From assembly GCA_910587055.1 (NCBI GenBank), contig CAJUKY010000032.1, positions 1-12,835 of the forward strand: a DNA stretch of 12,835 nt, read 5' to 3'. Positions 1-6,559 of this stretch are shown here, in pieces. Positions within the stretch are counted from its first letter, which is position 1. Every line of letters starts with the position of its first letter. The stretch comes from Candidatus Gastranaerophilales bacterium. Lineage in GTDB: Bacteria > Cyanobacteriota > Vampirovibrionia > Gastranaerophilales > Gastranaerophilaceae. The translations under genes and the position numbers were made by a program. The notes beneath the pieces are model-generated. The model worked only from the letters and a program-made list of their open reading frames with translations. It was not told the DNA's origin and searched no databases.

Positions 1-2585
1 ACCCGCGCTCGACAGTCGGTACAATCACCGAAATTTATGATTATTTAAGGCTTTTATATGCGCGCGCAGGCACGCCTTATTGCCCTCAATGCGGCACGCC
101 TATTGCTCCGCAGACTGTGGATGAAATAGTTTCGAAAATTCTTGAACTTCCAAACGGGGCTAAAATTCAGATTATAGCGCCTATTGTGCGTGGTAAAAAG
201 GGCGAATTTCAAAATGTAATCTCTGAACTTAAACAGGAAGGGTTTATCCGCCTTAAAGTTGACGGGGAAATTTATAATCTTGATGAAGATGAAATTAAGC
301 TTGCAAAGACTGTTAAACACAATATTGACGTTGTAATAGACAGGATTATTATAAAAGACGGGATAAGAAGCAGACTTTTTGACAGTGTTCAAACGGCTCT
401 GTCACGGGCTAACGGGCTTGTTGCGCTTGATGTGCTCGGCGGTAAAAATCCTGAAGGTGCTTCAATTGAGCCATATGAAAAGCTTTTCAGCGAAAAATTA
501 AACTGCCCGAACTGTGACCTTAGTTTTGAAGAAATTACCCCGAGAATTTTCAGCTTTAACGCTCCCTACGGCGCATGCAAGGTATGTAACGGGCTTGGAG
601 CGCATTATGAAGTATCAGATGCGCTTGTGGTACCTGATACCGGAAAATCATTAAGAGGCGGGGCAATTTATCCGTGGGCAAAAACTTCAAATCAATATTA
701 TACCGATGTATTGCTCTCTGTCTGTGAGCATTACGGAATTGATCCCGATAAACCTTTTAAATCTTTAACTCCCGCACAAAAAGGGATAATTTTGTACGGA
801 AATGATATGGAAACAATTAAAATGCGTTACTGCGACTTTGGTACAAAGCATATGAGAACGCATTACCAGCCCTATATCGGGGTGATTCCCTATATGATGA
901 AAAAATATGAACAATCAGACAGCGATATTATCCGTGCCGAGATTCAAAAATATATGACGGAAATTCCCTGTAATGCCTGTAAGGGTGCAAGGCTCAATCC
1001 GTTTGTTTTATCCGTTAAAATTATGGATAAAAATATTTATGATTTTTGCTGTATGAGCATTGATAAAGCTTATGAATTTATTGAAGAACTGTATTTGAAT
1101 CTTGATAATTACAAAATGGAGATTGCAAAACAGATTTTAGATGAAATCAGAGCGCGTTTAAAATTCTTGCTTGATGTGGGGCTTAATTATTTAACTCTTG
1201 CAAGAAGCGCCGGAACTCTTTCAGGCGGTGAAGCGCAGAGGATAAGACTTGCAACACAAATAGGTTCAGGGCTTTCAGGTGTGCTTTATGTTCTGGATGA
1301 GCCTTCAATAGGTTTGCATCAGCGCGATAACGATATGCTTATAAAGACGCTTTTAAAGCTTCGAAATCTCGGGAATACTTTGATTGTGGTAGAACATGAC
1401 GAGGATACAATCCGCTCTGCCGATTATATTGTAGATATAGGCCCGAAAGCAGGTGTGCACGGCGGAAATTTAATTGCCGCAGGTGCCGTTAAAGATATTG
1501 AAAAAGCCAAAGATTCAATAACGGGTAAATATCTAAACGGGGAATTGAATATTCCTGTTCCTAAAAAGACGCGTATCGGGAGCGGAGAATTTCTGGAAGT
1601 AAAAAATGCACATTTAAACAACCTTAAAAATGTTGATGTAAATATTCCGCTGGGTAAAATTGTTGCCGTGACAGGGATTTCAGGCAGCGGCAAATCAACC
1701 CTTGTGAATGATATTATTTATGAATTTGCGCTTCATAAATTGCGCGGAAACCGCCCGAAACCAAAAGGGGTGGACGATATTAAGGGTTTTGAGCATATCG
1801 ATAAGGTGGTTCTTGTCGACCAATCGCCCATAGGAAGGACGCCAAGGTCAAACCCTGCAACATATACGGATGTTTTTACACATATCAGAGACCTTTTTGC
1901 GCAGACAAATGAAGCAAAGGTGCGCGGATATAAGCAGGGAAGATTTTCTTTCAACGTAAAAGGCGGAAGATGTGAAAAATGTAAAGGGGACGGCGTTTTA
2001 AAGATTGAAATGAATTTTTTATCCGATGTTTATGTGAAATGCGACGTTTGCAAGGGAAAAAGGTATAATCAGGAAACGTTAGAAGTAAAATACAAGGGCA
2101 AAAGCATATCTGATGTGCTTGATATGACAGTGGAAGAGGCGCTTGAATTCTTTAAAAACGTGCCGAGGATTGCAACAAGGCTTCAAACCTTATATGATGT
2201 TGGGTTAGAATATATAAAACTCGGGCAGAGCGCTACAACTCTTTCAGGCGGTGAGGCGCAGAGAGTGAAACTTGCGCTTGAATTAAATAAGCGTGCAACG
2301 GGAAAAACTCTTTATTTAATGGATGAGCCTTCAACGGGGCTGCACTGGTTTGATGTTGATAAACTGGTTAAAATCCTGCACAAGCTTGCTGATAGCGGAA
2401 ATACTGTTTTAATTATTGAACACAACCTTGATATTATAAAATGTGCCGATTATATTATAGACTTAGGCCCTGAAGGCGGAGACGGCGGAGGGGAAATTGT
2501 GGCTAAAGGTACGCCGAAACAGGTTATTAAAAACAAAGATTCTTTCACGGCAAAATTTTTAAAACCTTATATTGAAAAAGGATAA
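1..2585 (+). CDS. uvrA: UvrA, excinuclease ABC subunit A (5' end missing)
   Basis: UvrA is the damage-recognition ATPase of nucleotide excision repair; as a dimer it loads UvrB onto lesions. The reading frame is open from base 3 (PRSTVGTITEIYDYLRLLYA), so roughly the first 95 residues, including the first Walker A, lie outside the window; an apparent GTG start at 117 is internal. Visible in order: a CPQC pair near 81-95; the first zinc module (CPNC at 504-515, CKVC at 576-587); ABC signature LSGGEAQR at 1218-1241; Walker B VLDEPSIGLH from about 1290; second Walker A GISGSGKST at 1674-1700; second zinc module (CEKC from 1971, CDVC to 2051); second signature at 2241-2264; and LMDEPSTGLH followed by EHN. 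About 860 residues remain of roughly 940, with no frameshift. It converges on the XRE gene with only 15 bp between stops, and I see no terminator there. Confidence 0.98.
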   Translation, partial: PRSTVGTITEIYDYLRLLYARAGTPYCPQCGTPIAPQTVDEIVSKILELPNGAKIQIIAPIVRGKKGEFQNVISELKQEGFIRLKVDGEIYNLDEDEIKLAKTVKHNIDVVIDRIIIKDGIRSRLFDSVQTALSRANGLVALDVLGGKNPEGASIEPYEKLFSEKLNCPNCDLSFEEITPRIFSFNAPYGACKVCNGLGAHYEVSDALVVPDTGKSLRGGAIYPWAKTSNQYYTDVLLSVCEHYGIDPDKPFKSLTPAQKGIILYGNDMETIKMRYCDFGTKHMRTHYQPYIGVIPYMMKKYEQSDSDIIRAEIQKYMTEIPCNACKGARLNPFVLSVKIMDKNIYDFCCMSIDKAYEFIEELYLNLDNYKMEIAKQILDEIRARLKFLLDVGLNYLTLARSAGTLSGGEAQRIRLATQIGSGLSGVLYVLDEPSIGLHQRDNDMLIKTLLKLRNLGNTLIVVEHDEDTIRSADYIVDIGPKAGVHGGNLIAAGAVKDIEKAKDSITGKYLNGELNIPVPKKTRIGSGEFLEVKNAHLNNLKNVDVNIPLGKIVAVTGISGSGKSTLVNDIIYEFALHKLRGNRPKPKGVDDIKGFEHIDKVVLVDQSPIGRTPRSNPATYTDVFTHIRDLFAQTNEAKVRGYKQGRFSFNVKGGRCEKCKGDGVLKIEMNFLSDVYVKCDVCKGKRYNQETLEVKYKGKSISDVLDMTVEEALEFFKNVPRIATRLQTLYDVGLEYIKLGQSATTLSGGEAQRVKLALELNKRATGKTLYLMDEPSTGLHWFDVDKLVKILHKLADSGNTVLIIEHNLDIIKCADYIIDLGPEGGDGGGEIVAKGTPKQVIKNKDSFTAKFLKPYIEKG

Positions 2586-2600
2586 AGCTTTTGCAGGGTT

Positions 2601-2924
2601 TTAAGAAATAAAGACACGGATTAATTTATGAATTATTTCAAGTTTTGTTCTGTCATCTTTTAAAAGTTTAATATCGGATGTTATATTTTTTATTAAAGTG
2701 TCGCTGTCTGAAAGATATTCATTTCCAAACAGTTCACCCGTTGTGGTATTCAGTGCGCTGATAATTTTTTCCAGAGTTTCAGCTTTTATAAAATTGGCAC
2801 CTACTTCTATGCCGGAGAGGTTTCTTGGGGAAATATTAATCATTTCAGCCAACTGTTCTTGAGTCAGGTGTTTTGATTTTCGCATTCTTTTAATTTTTTC
2901 GCCAAATTCTTTTTTGATATTCAC
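2601..2924 (-). CDS. XRE-family helix-turn-helix regulator (107 aa)
   Basis: Small DNA-binding protein of the Cro/C1 (HTH_3) type. Residues about 8-65 form the five-helix domain: RKSKHLTQEQLAEMINIS is helix 2 to the turn, SPRNLSGIEVG is the recognition helix region, and ETLEKIISALN is the closing helix with the usual L..I...L spacing. The C-terminal 40 residues are charged and helical, with no recognisable sensor domain. The chosen start is GTG at 2924: AAGGGAG lies 7 nt upstream and a second AAAGG abuts it. Starting at the downstream ATG (residue 14) would remove the first helix. No toxin or phage partner is adjacent, so it is probably a stand-alone regulator. It is divergent from the 3134 gene across 209 bp of very AT-rich DNA and could regulate that gene; this is inference. 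Confidence 0.88.
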   Translation of the reverse strand: MNIKKEFGEKIKRMRKSKHLTQEQLAEMINISPRNLSGIEVGANFIKAETLEKIISALNTTTGELFGNEYLSDSDTLIKNITSDIKLLKDDRTKLEIIHKLIRVFIS

Positions 2925-3048
2925 CCTTTAGCTCCCTTATATGGATATATGGTATAGAAATTTAATAAAAATCAATATTGTCTATCAGTTTATATTAACT
3001 TTTATTAAGCTGCAATGTCACACTATATCTTGTTTTGATATTTTTCTA

Positions 3049-3054
3049 TATAAT
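3049..3054 (+). promoter_or_regulatory. Candidate -10 box upstream of the 3134 gene
   Basis: TATAAT lies in the divergent spacer between the XRE gene and the 3134 gene, inside an AT-only run (CTATATAATATATCTAG). No convincing -35 hexamer sits 16-18 bp upstream. The expected transcript start near 3061 would give a leader of about 70 nt. The rest of the 209-bp spacer (2925-3133) holds only a 9-bp AT-only inverted repeat (TTAATAAAA 2962-2970, TTTTATTAA 3000-3008), which could be chance in this composition. Confidence 0.35.
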
Positions 3055-3133
3055 ATATCTAGAAAAAATAGCAAATTTAGTTTATTAATGGTTTTGATAA
3101 TAGTACAAGATGATAACTCAGAAAGGATAAAAA

Positions 3134-4225
3134 ATGACAATTCAGCCTGCTGCCGTTTCGAGTGCGGGTTCAAATATTAATGTTAATTTTAAGCGCACAA
3201 CAAATCAGGCAGAAAAAATAAAAGAAAAACATAATACTTCAAATGATGACGGAAATAAAATTTTTGCCGCATTATCCGCTCTTGCGGTTTTATCTGTAGC
3301 GGGACTCGGGATTGCTGCGGGATTTAGAAAAGGCAAAACTGATGTGCATGGTACGGTTAAAGGTGTTCAAAGTGCTACAGGTAATATTTCTCGAACAAAT
3401 ATAAAAACTTCTTCCGTATCGGAAACTTTTGCTTCAGGGCAAAAAGATATTTCGGAAGCTTTACAACAAAAAGGCAGACAGAATGTGCAGAATATAAATA
3501 GTGCCTCAACAAAGAAAGATTTTTCAAATAATATTAACAGAGGTGCTAAGCGGGGCAGCGGAAACGATATAGCCTCATTTAGAACCAAACAGACCGAAGC
3601 AAGGTCAAATATATCTAAAAAAAATATTGCGGTGCAGCAAACATTAAAAGATACAAATAAAAGTATAGCTTCATCCGAAGGTAATATTAAAAATGCCGGA
3701 CAGGGAATAAAATCTGCCGCAGATACACAGTTTCTGGATAAAAAAGCGCAAACCGCGCAAAATGCAGCGACAGATATTTTAAACAATGCACAAAAAATGA
3801 AAAATATTGCAGAAGAGGTTCCGACGCATAAGAATACAATAAAGGCAAGAGCTGCGGAAAATAAAGCAATCAGAGCTCAGCTTGCTGCAGAGAGAGTGCA
3901 ATCACAGATTGACAAAAAGAAAGCGCAAATTATTTCAGATACAATAAAGAAAGAACAAAATATTCAACGGATGATAAATAATACACCTCCTGAAAGATTG
4001 CTTGAAGGGCAGAAGAAAATGGAACAAAATGCTCAAAAAACAAGTGCAAGAGCAATACAGAGAAAAGCGGATAAAACAATAAATAAACCCGGTTATCAAA
4101 GAGCTTTAAGAAAATTTCAAAATTATTCTAAAGAGAAGCTTCAAGGTGTAATTACTTCAACAAAAACCGCATCTGTTGAAAAAACGGTTGCACAAGATTT
4201 GCTTAATGCTATGGATAAGATTTAA
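3134..4225 (+). CDS. Single-TM, Ala/Lys/Gln/Asn-rich protein of unknown function (363 aa)
   Basis: I do not recognise the family. ATG at 3134 has AAAGGA 6 nt upstream. Architecture: a short N-terminus ending in NINVNFKR (residues 14-21), a charged linker, one hydrophobic segment at about 43-64 (Ala/Leu/Val/Gly-rich), then GFRKGK. The rest is a long hydrophilic region rich in Ala, Lys, Gln, Asn and Ser, with no Cys or Trp and only two Tyr. Residues about 190-330 look strongly helical and probably coiled coil (repeated KAQ, AAEN, AQKM patterns). The N-terminal layout, with an FK motif near residue 20 and a TM segment followed by RKGK, resembles the two minus-strand proteins at 4336-5130 and 5607-6389, although the C-terminal parts are unrelated. 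The positive charge after the TM suggests a cytoplasmic C-terminus if the inside-positive rule holds. A plausible role is structural or secreted; this is not established. Confidence 0.85.
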   Translation: MTIQPAAVSSAGSNINVNFKRTTNQAEKIKEKHNTSNDDGNKIFAALSALAVLSVAGLGIAAGFRKGKTDVHGTVKGVQSATGNISRTNIKTSSVSETFASGQKDISEALQQKGRQNVQNINSASTKKDFSNNINRGAKRGSGNDIASFRTKQTEARSNISKKNIAVQQTLKDTNKSIASSEGNIKNAGQGIKSAADTQFLDKKAQTAQNAATDILNNAQKMKNIAEEVPTHKNTIKARAAENKAIRAQLAAERVQSQIDKKKAQIISDTIKKEQNIQRMINNTPPERLLEGQKKMEQNAQKTSARAIQRKADKTINKPGYQRALRKFQNYSKEKLQGVITSTKTASVEKTVAQDLLNAMDKI

Positions 4226-4278
4226 AAAAGAATAAAGATTGTATCATTTCCGCATTGTTGAATTTAAGGGTAATACCA

Positions 4279-4318
4279 AGCCGGTTAACTTAGACAGCAA
4301 CCGGCTATAAATCTTTTT
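4279..4318 (+). terminator. Rho-independent terminator after the 3134 gene
   Basis: Perfect 8-bp stem AGCCGGTT (4279-4286) / AACCGGCT (4299-4306) with a 12-nt loop, followed by ATAAATCTTTTTAT. The stem is GC-rich for this genome. The T-rich side is downstream on the plus strand only, so it serves the plus-strand gene. In the minus direction the stem is followed by TTGGTATTACCC, a poor tail, so the 4336-5130 gene has no obvious terminator of its own. Confidence 0.7.
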
Positions 4319-4335
4319 ATATCGCCCTTATTATT

Positions 4336-5130
4336 TTAAGATTTTTTAGTTAAATCCATCCATCTGTTGTTCATATATGCTGTCCATTTGCCGCTTTTGA
4401 TATCAGAATCGTCCGATATGAGATTTTCTTTATAAGACAGCGGTTTGCCTTTTTCTGATATACAAACTTCTTTTGCTGTTTTATAAACACGGCTGTTGTT
4501 ATCGGTGTGATAAATTTCTATCCCCTCTGTATACAGATACGGTTTATTGTTTTCAAAATAAGCTTCTTTTGCTGTTTTGTAAATACCGTCGGGTAAAGTT
4601 TCCTCTCCTTCTCTGTATATTGTTAATTTATTATTTTGCAGGAAAGCAGTATTTTGTTTGTTATCGCTTGTAAATTCTTCCACTCTGCATAGCATGTCGT
4701 TTATAAAAGTACTTTTTCTTACAGGTGTTGTGCCGTCTTGTGCAAATTCATTCATAAATTTAAGAACGTCGCTGTCTTTTGAGTGTGTAATTTGTGCAAC
4801 CATCTTTCCTTCTGAATTTTTTCCGCCGTTTTGAAATAATTCCATAACTTCATTAACGGTTTTATGGGCATTTTCAGAAAATTCATTTGCTCTTTGCATC
4901 ATTTCTTTTGCTTCTAAAGGAGCTTTTCCTTTTCTTACCGCATAAATAATGCCTGCCCCGATAACCGCAGCTGCGGCCAAAAATCCTGCAACGGCTGTTT
5001 TCTTTTTAATTTCTTTACCTGCAACCGTAACGGTATCAGCTTTTTCAGATTTGTTTACATGCATATTTCCTTTAAAGGAATTGTTTTTATATGCTGTTAT
5101 TTTTGTGCCTGATATTGCTGATATATTCAT
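4336..5130 (-). CDS. Single-TM protein with degenerate Y-x-E-G repeats, paralogue A (264 aa)
   Basis: Full-length paralogue of the protein at 5607-6389; I know no family name with confidence. The N-terminus MNISAISGTKITAYKNNSFKG is followed by a Lys-rich linker, a TM segment at about 46-65 (AVAGF...GAGIIYAV) and RKGK. Then comes a helical stretch (EAKEMMQRANEF...VNEVMELFQNGGKN), and from about 165 a repeat region with IYREGEE (171), LYTEGIE (199) and SYKENLI (232), linked by EAYFENNKP and ISEKGKP. The spacing of about 28-33 residues and the 'N-N/G-K-P ... Y-x-E-G' pattern recall YwqK/MORN-like beta repeats; this is inference. ATG at 5130 has AAAGAG 7 nt upstream. No classical signal peptide: about 45 polar residues precede the TM segment. 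Confidence 0.85.
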   Translation of the reverse strand: MNISAISGTKITAYKNNSFKGNMHVNKSEKADTVTVAGKEIKKKTAVAGFLAAAAVIGAGIIYAVRKGKAPLEAKEMMQRANEFSENAHKTVNEVMELFQNGGKNSEGKMVAQITHSKDSDVLKFMNEFAQDGTTPVRKSTFINDMLCRVEEFTSDNKQNTAFLQNNKLTIYREGEETLPDGIYKTAKEAYFENNKPYLYTEGIEIYHTDNNSRVYKTAKEVCISEKGKPLSYKENLISDDSDIKSGKWTAYMNNRWMDLTKKS

Positions 5131-5178
5131 TGAAAACTCTTTCTCTTATAATATTTATTATATTACGGTAATACAAAA

Positions 5179-5238
5179 CCCGGGAAGAAATATTTTTGCG
5201 CTTGAAAATATTTAGTCTATATATAATGCCTTCCCGGG
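5179..5238. repeat. Nested inverted repeat upstream of the 5296 gene
   Basis: The outer arms are CCCGGGAAG (5179-5187) and CTTCCCGGG (5230-5238). Directly inside the left arm begins a second pair, AAATATTTT (5188-5196) and AAAATATTT (5205-5213), with loop TGCGCTTG. The left arms are contiguous, while the right arms are separated by 16 nt (5214-5229) that contain TATAAT at 5222-5227. Folded, this is an 18-bp stem with a one-sided 16-nt bulge. CCCGGG is itself palindromic and occurs twice in an otherwise AT-rich spacer. It lies between the divergent starts of the 4336-5130 gene and the 5296 gene and could be an operator, a 5' leader structure or a dispersed repeat. Confidence 0.6.
5222..5227 (+). 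promoter_or_regulatory. Candidate -10 box for the 5296 gene
   Basis: TATAAT lies within the bulge of the nested inverted repeat. The best upstream -35-like hexamer, TTGAAA at 5202-5207, is only 14 bp away, which is short, so the promoter is uncertain. A start near 5234 would fall inside the right CTTCCCGGG arm and give a leader of about 60 nt, including a small TATTC/GAATA hairpin (5263-5279) just before the Shine-Dalgarno. Confidence 0.35.
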
Positions 5239-5295
5239 GATGAATTTTACGAGCGGGCGGGGTATTCTTCTTTTGAATAATGAAAGGAGAATTTT

Positions 5296-5571
5296 ATGTG
5301 TAAAACTTACGATGCGATTTATAAAATTGCAAAAAATGTGGAATCCGATGTTCTGGTATTATGGGTGGGTCATAAAAAAATAGCAGGTACGCTTTTAGAT
5401 TGCCATGACAATAAATGCATGGATGAAGTTGTAACTCTTCAAGATGCTACCGTTGAATGTATGCACTCAGACGGCGTTAAAAAACACAGTTTCAGATGGT
5501 TAAATATCCCGTCTCATCAAATCAAAGCTTTTACTTTTAAATGCTGTGTTATTGATATGGATCTTCAATAG
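5296..5571 (+). CDS. Small hypothetical protein, possible Sm-like beta barrel (91 aa)
   Basis: No confident family. ATG at 5296 has a near-consensus AAAGGAG (5283-5289) 6 nt upstream, the strongest ribosome site in the window, so it is probably well translated. A short helix (DAIYKIAKNV, 6-15) is followed by alternating strands: DVLVLWVGHKKIAGTLLDC (18-36), EVVTLQDATVEC (44-55) and FRWLNIPSHQIKAFTF (66-81). The order 'variable strand, G-x-x-I-x-GTL-x-D, VTLxDA, then IPxxxIxAF' resembles the Sm1/Sm2 layout of LSm/Hfq-like proteins. That is pattern inference, and the canonical Hfq YKHA box is absent. There are six Cys (2, 36, 41, 55, 83, 84), so a metal site or cytoplasmic location is possible. 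It has its own terminator, hence is monocistronic, and sits between two paralogous minus-strand genes. Confidence 0.75.
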   Translation: MCKTYDAIYKIAKNVESDVLVLWVGHKKIAGTLLDCHDNKCMDEVVTLQDATVECMHSDGVKKHSFRWLNIPSHQIKAFTFKCCVIDMDLQ

Positions 5572-5575
5572 AAAT

Positions 5576-5606
5576 AAAATGTCCTGAATATTTTTCAGGA
5601 CATTTT
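5576..5606. terminator. Bidirectional Rho-independent terminator
   Basis: Perfect 13-bp stem AAAATGTCCTGAA (5576-5588) / TTCAGGACATTTT (5594-5606) with loop TATTT. The A-run on one side and T-run on the other make it work in both directions. It lies exactly between the stop of the 5296 gene (5571) and the stop of the minus-strand 5607-6389 gene, so convergent transcription is closed off from both sides. Confidence 0.92.
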
Positions 5607-6389
5607 TTACATGGTAATATTTGTTTTAAATTTGCCGTTCAAAAATCTTTTTAATATCTTGTGACCTTTTTCTTTTGTGTATTCAATGCCTTCAAGATAT
5701 TCTCTGGGCTTACCTTTTTCCGAAAGACGAAGCTGCATGGATTGTTTCCATCTCCCGTCATTATTTGATGAAAATTCCACACCTTCTGCATATATTTCGG
5801 GTTTATTGTTTTTGAAATAAGCTTCTTTTTCGACCCAGATGTTTTTATTGCTTAGTTTTTTAATCCCTTCTTGATATACGGATAATTTTCCTTCTTTCAT
5901 AGATGCGATATTTTGAGTACCGTCCATAAAAATTTCTTCTATTGCATCAAGCATGCCGTCTTTAAAATAGCTTCTTTTTAAGCGTAATGAAGTATCTTTC
6001 GGAAATTCTTCCATTATTTTTAATGACGGTTCACTTAAATTTTTAATTCTTGCAACAATATTGCCGCTTGCATCTTTTCCGCCGTTATTAAAAAGTTCAA
6101 TAGTATCGCTTATTTTTGCATTAATGTTTTGAACAAATTCATCCGCTCTTCGCATGGCATCTTTTACTTCAACGGGCAGTTTATTTTTTTTGACAGCATA
6201 AATAATGCCCGATGTAATTGCAATTGCTGCTGCAATAAAGCCTATTGTTTGTTTTTTCTTGTTTTTTTGTTCGCAAACGGGCTGTTCTTGACTATAGCAT
6301 GCTGAATTCTCCTGCATATTTAATGCCGGCTGTGGGGGGTTGTTTTTAAATGCGGTTAACCGCATGGCCGATATAGCGGGTATTTTCAT
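5607..6389 (-). CDS. Single-TM protein with degenerate Y-x-E-G repeats, paralogue B (260 aa)
   Basis: Paralogue of the 4336-5130 protein. The two align from end to end: MKIPAIS...LTAFKNN at the N-terminus, a Lys/Gln linker, a TM segment at about 48-65 (TIGFIAAAIA...GIIYAV) followed by KKNK, then DAMRRADEFVQ, IELFNNGGKD, EAYFKNNKPEIYAEG and LSEKGKP. The repeat landmarks are VYQEG (171-175), IYAEG (199-203) and EYLEG (230-234), spaced 28-31 residues. Differences from paralogue A are a Cys-containing linker (31, 39), loss of the SFKG tail of the N-terminal motif, and a basic C-terminus. ATG at 6389 has AGGGGAAG about 9 nt upstream. Both copies point the same way, consistent with tandem duplication around the 5296 gene. 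Function unknown; probably membrane-anchored with a large soluble domain. Confidence 0.85.
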   Translation of the reverse strand: MKIPAISAMRLTAFKNNPPQPALNMQENSACYSQEQPVCEQKNKKKQTIGFIAAAIAITSGIIYAVKKNKLPVEVKDAMRRADEFVQNINAKISDTIELFNNGGKDASGNIVARIKNLSEPSLKIMEEFPKDTSLRLKRSYFKDGMLDAIEEIFMDGTQNIASMKEGKLSVYQEGIKKLSNKNIWVEKEAYFKNNKPEIYAEGVEFSSNNDGRWKQSMQLRLSEKGKPREYLEGIEYTKEKGHKILKRFLNGKFKTNITM

Positions 6390-6517
6390 TCTTTCTCTCT
6401 TCCCCTAAGCGTTTTATTCATGGATACAAAACAGCTAAAAAATATTCTTTGCTATTTAATTGTACAATCTTGAAAAAAATTTTACAAATTGAAACAAGTT
6501 TCTTTTCAGGTTTTATT

Positions 6518-6523
6518 TATAAT
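6518..6523 (+). promoter_or_regulatory. Candidate -10 box upstream of the U32-family gene
   Basis: TATAAT lies in the 170-bp divergent spacer 6390-6559. A TTGAAA at 6489-6494 is 23 bp upstream, too far for a standard -35; it overlaps GAAAC-AA-GTTTC (6491-6502), a small dyad that could be an activator site. A start near 6530 would leave about 30 nt of leader, which has no Shine-Dalgarno-like sequence. Confidence 0.4.
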
Positions 6524-6559
6524 TCTTAAAAAAGTATTTTTATGTGGTAATATTTTTTT

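Noticed and set aside
117..2585. A complete gene starting with GTG at 117
   Set aside because: The frame is open upstream to base 3 and matches UvrA (RSTVGTITEIYDYLRLL), so GTG 117 is an internal Val codon.
2601..2924. XRE gene as an antitoxin or phage repressor
   Set aside because: No toxin-sized partner, integrase, or attachment-like repeats are nearby.
2941..3180. A 79-aa plus-strand reading frame running into the start of the 3134 gene
   Set aside because: AT-rich spacer composition, no Shine-Dalgarno, no recognisable motifs, and overlap with the well-supported start of the 3134 gene in another frame.
3367..3869. Minus-strand reading frames inside the 3134 gene
   Set aside because: They lie antisense to a gene with a good ribosome site and terminator, and read as Cys/Phe/Ser-rich shadow translations.
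5179..5238. The nested inverted repeat as a terminator
   Set aside because: No T-run follows either arm and it is upstream of divergent starts, not downstream of a gene.
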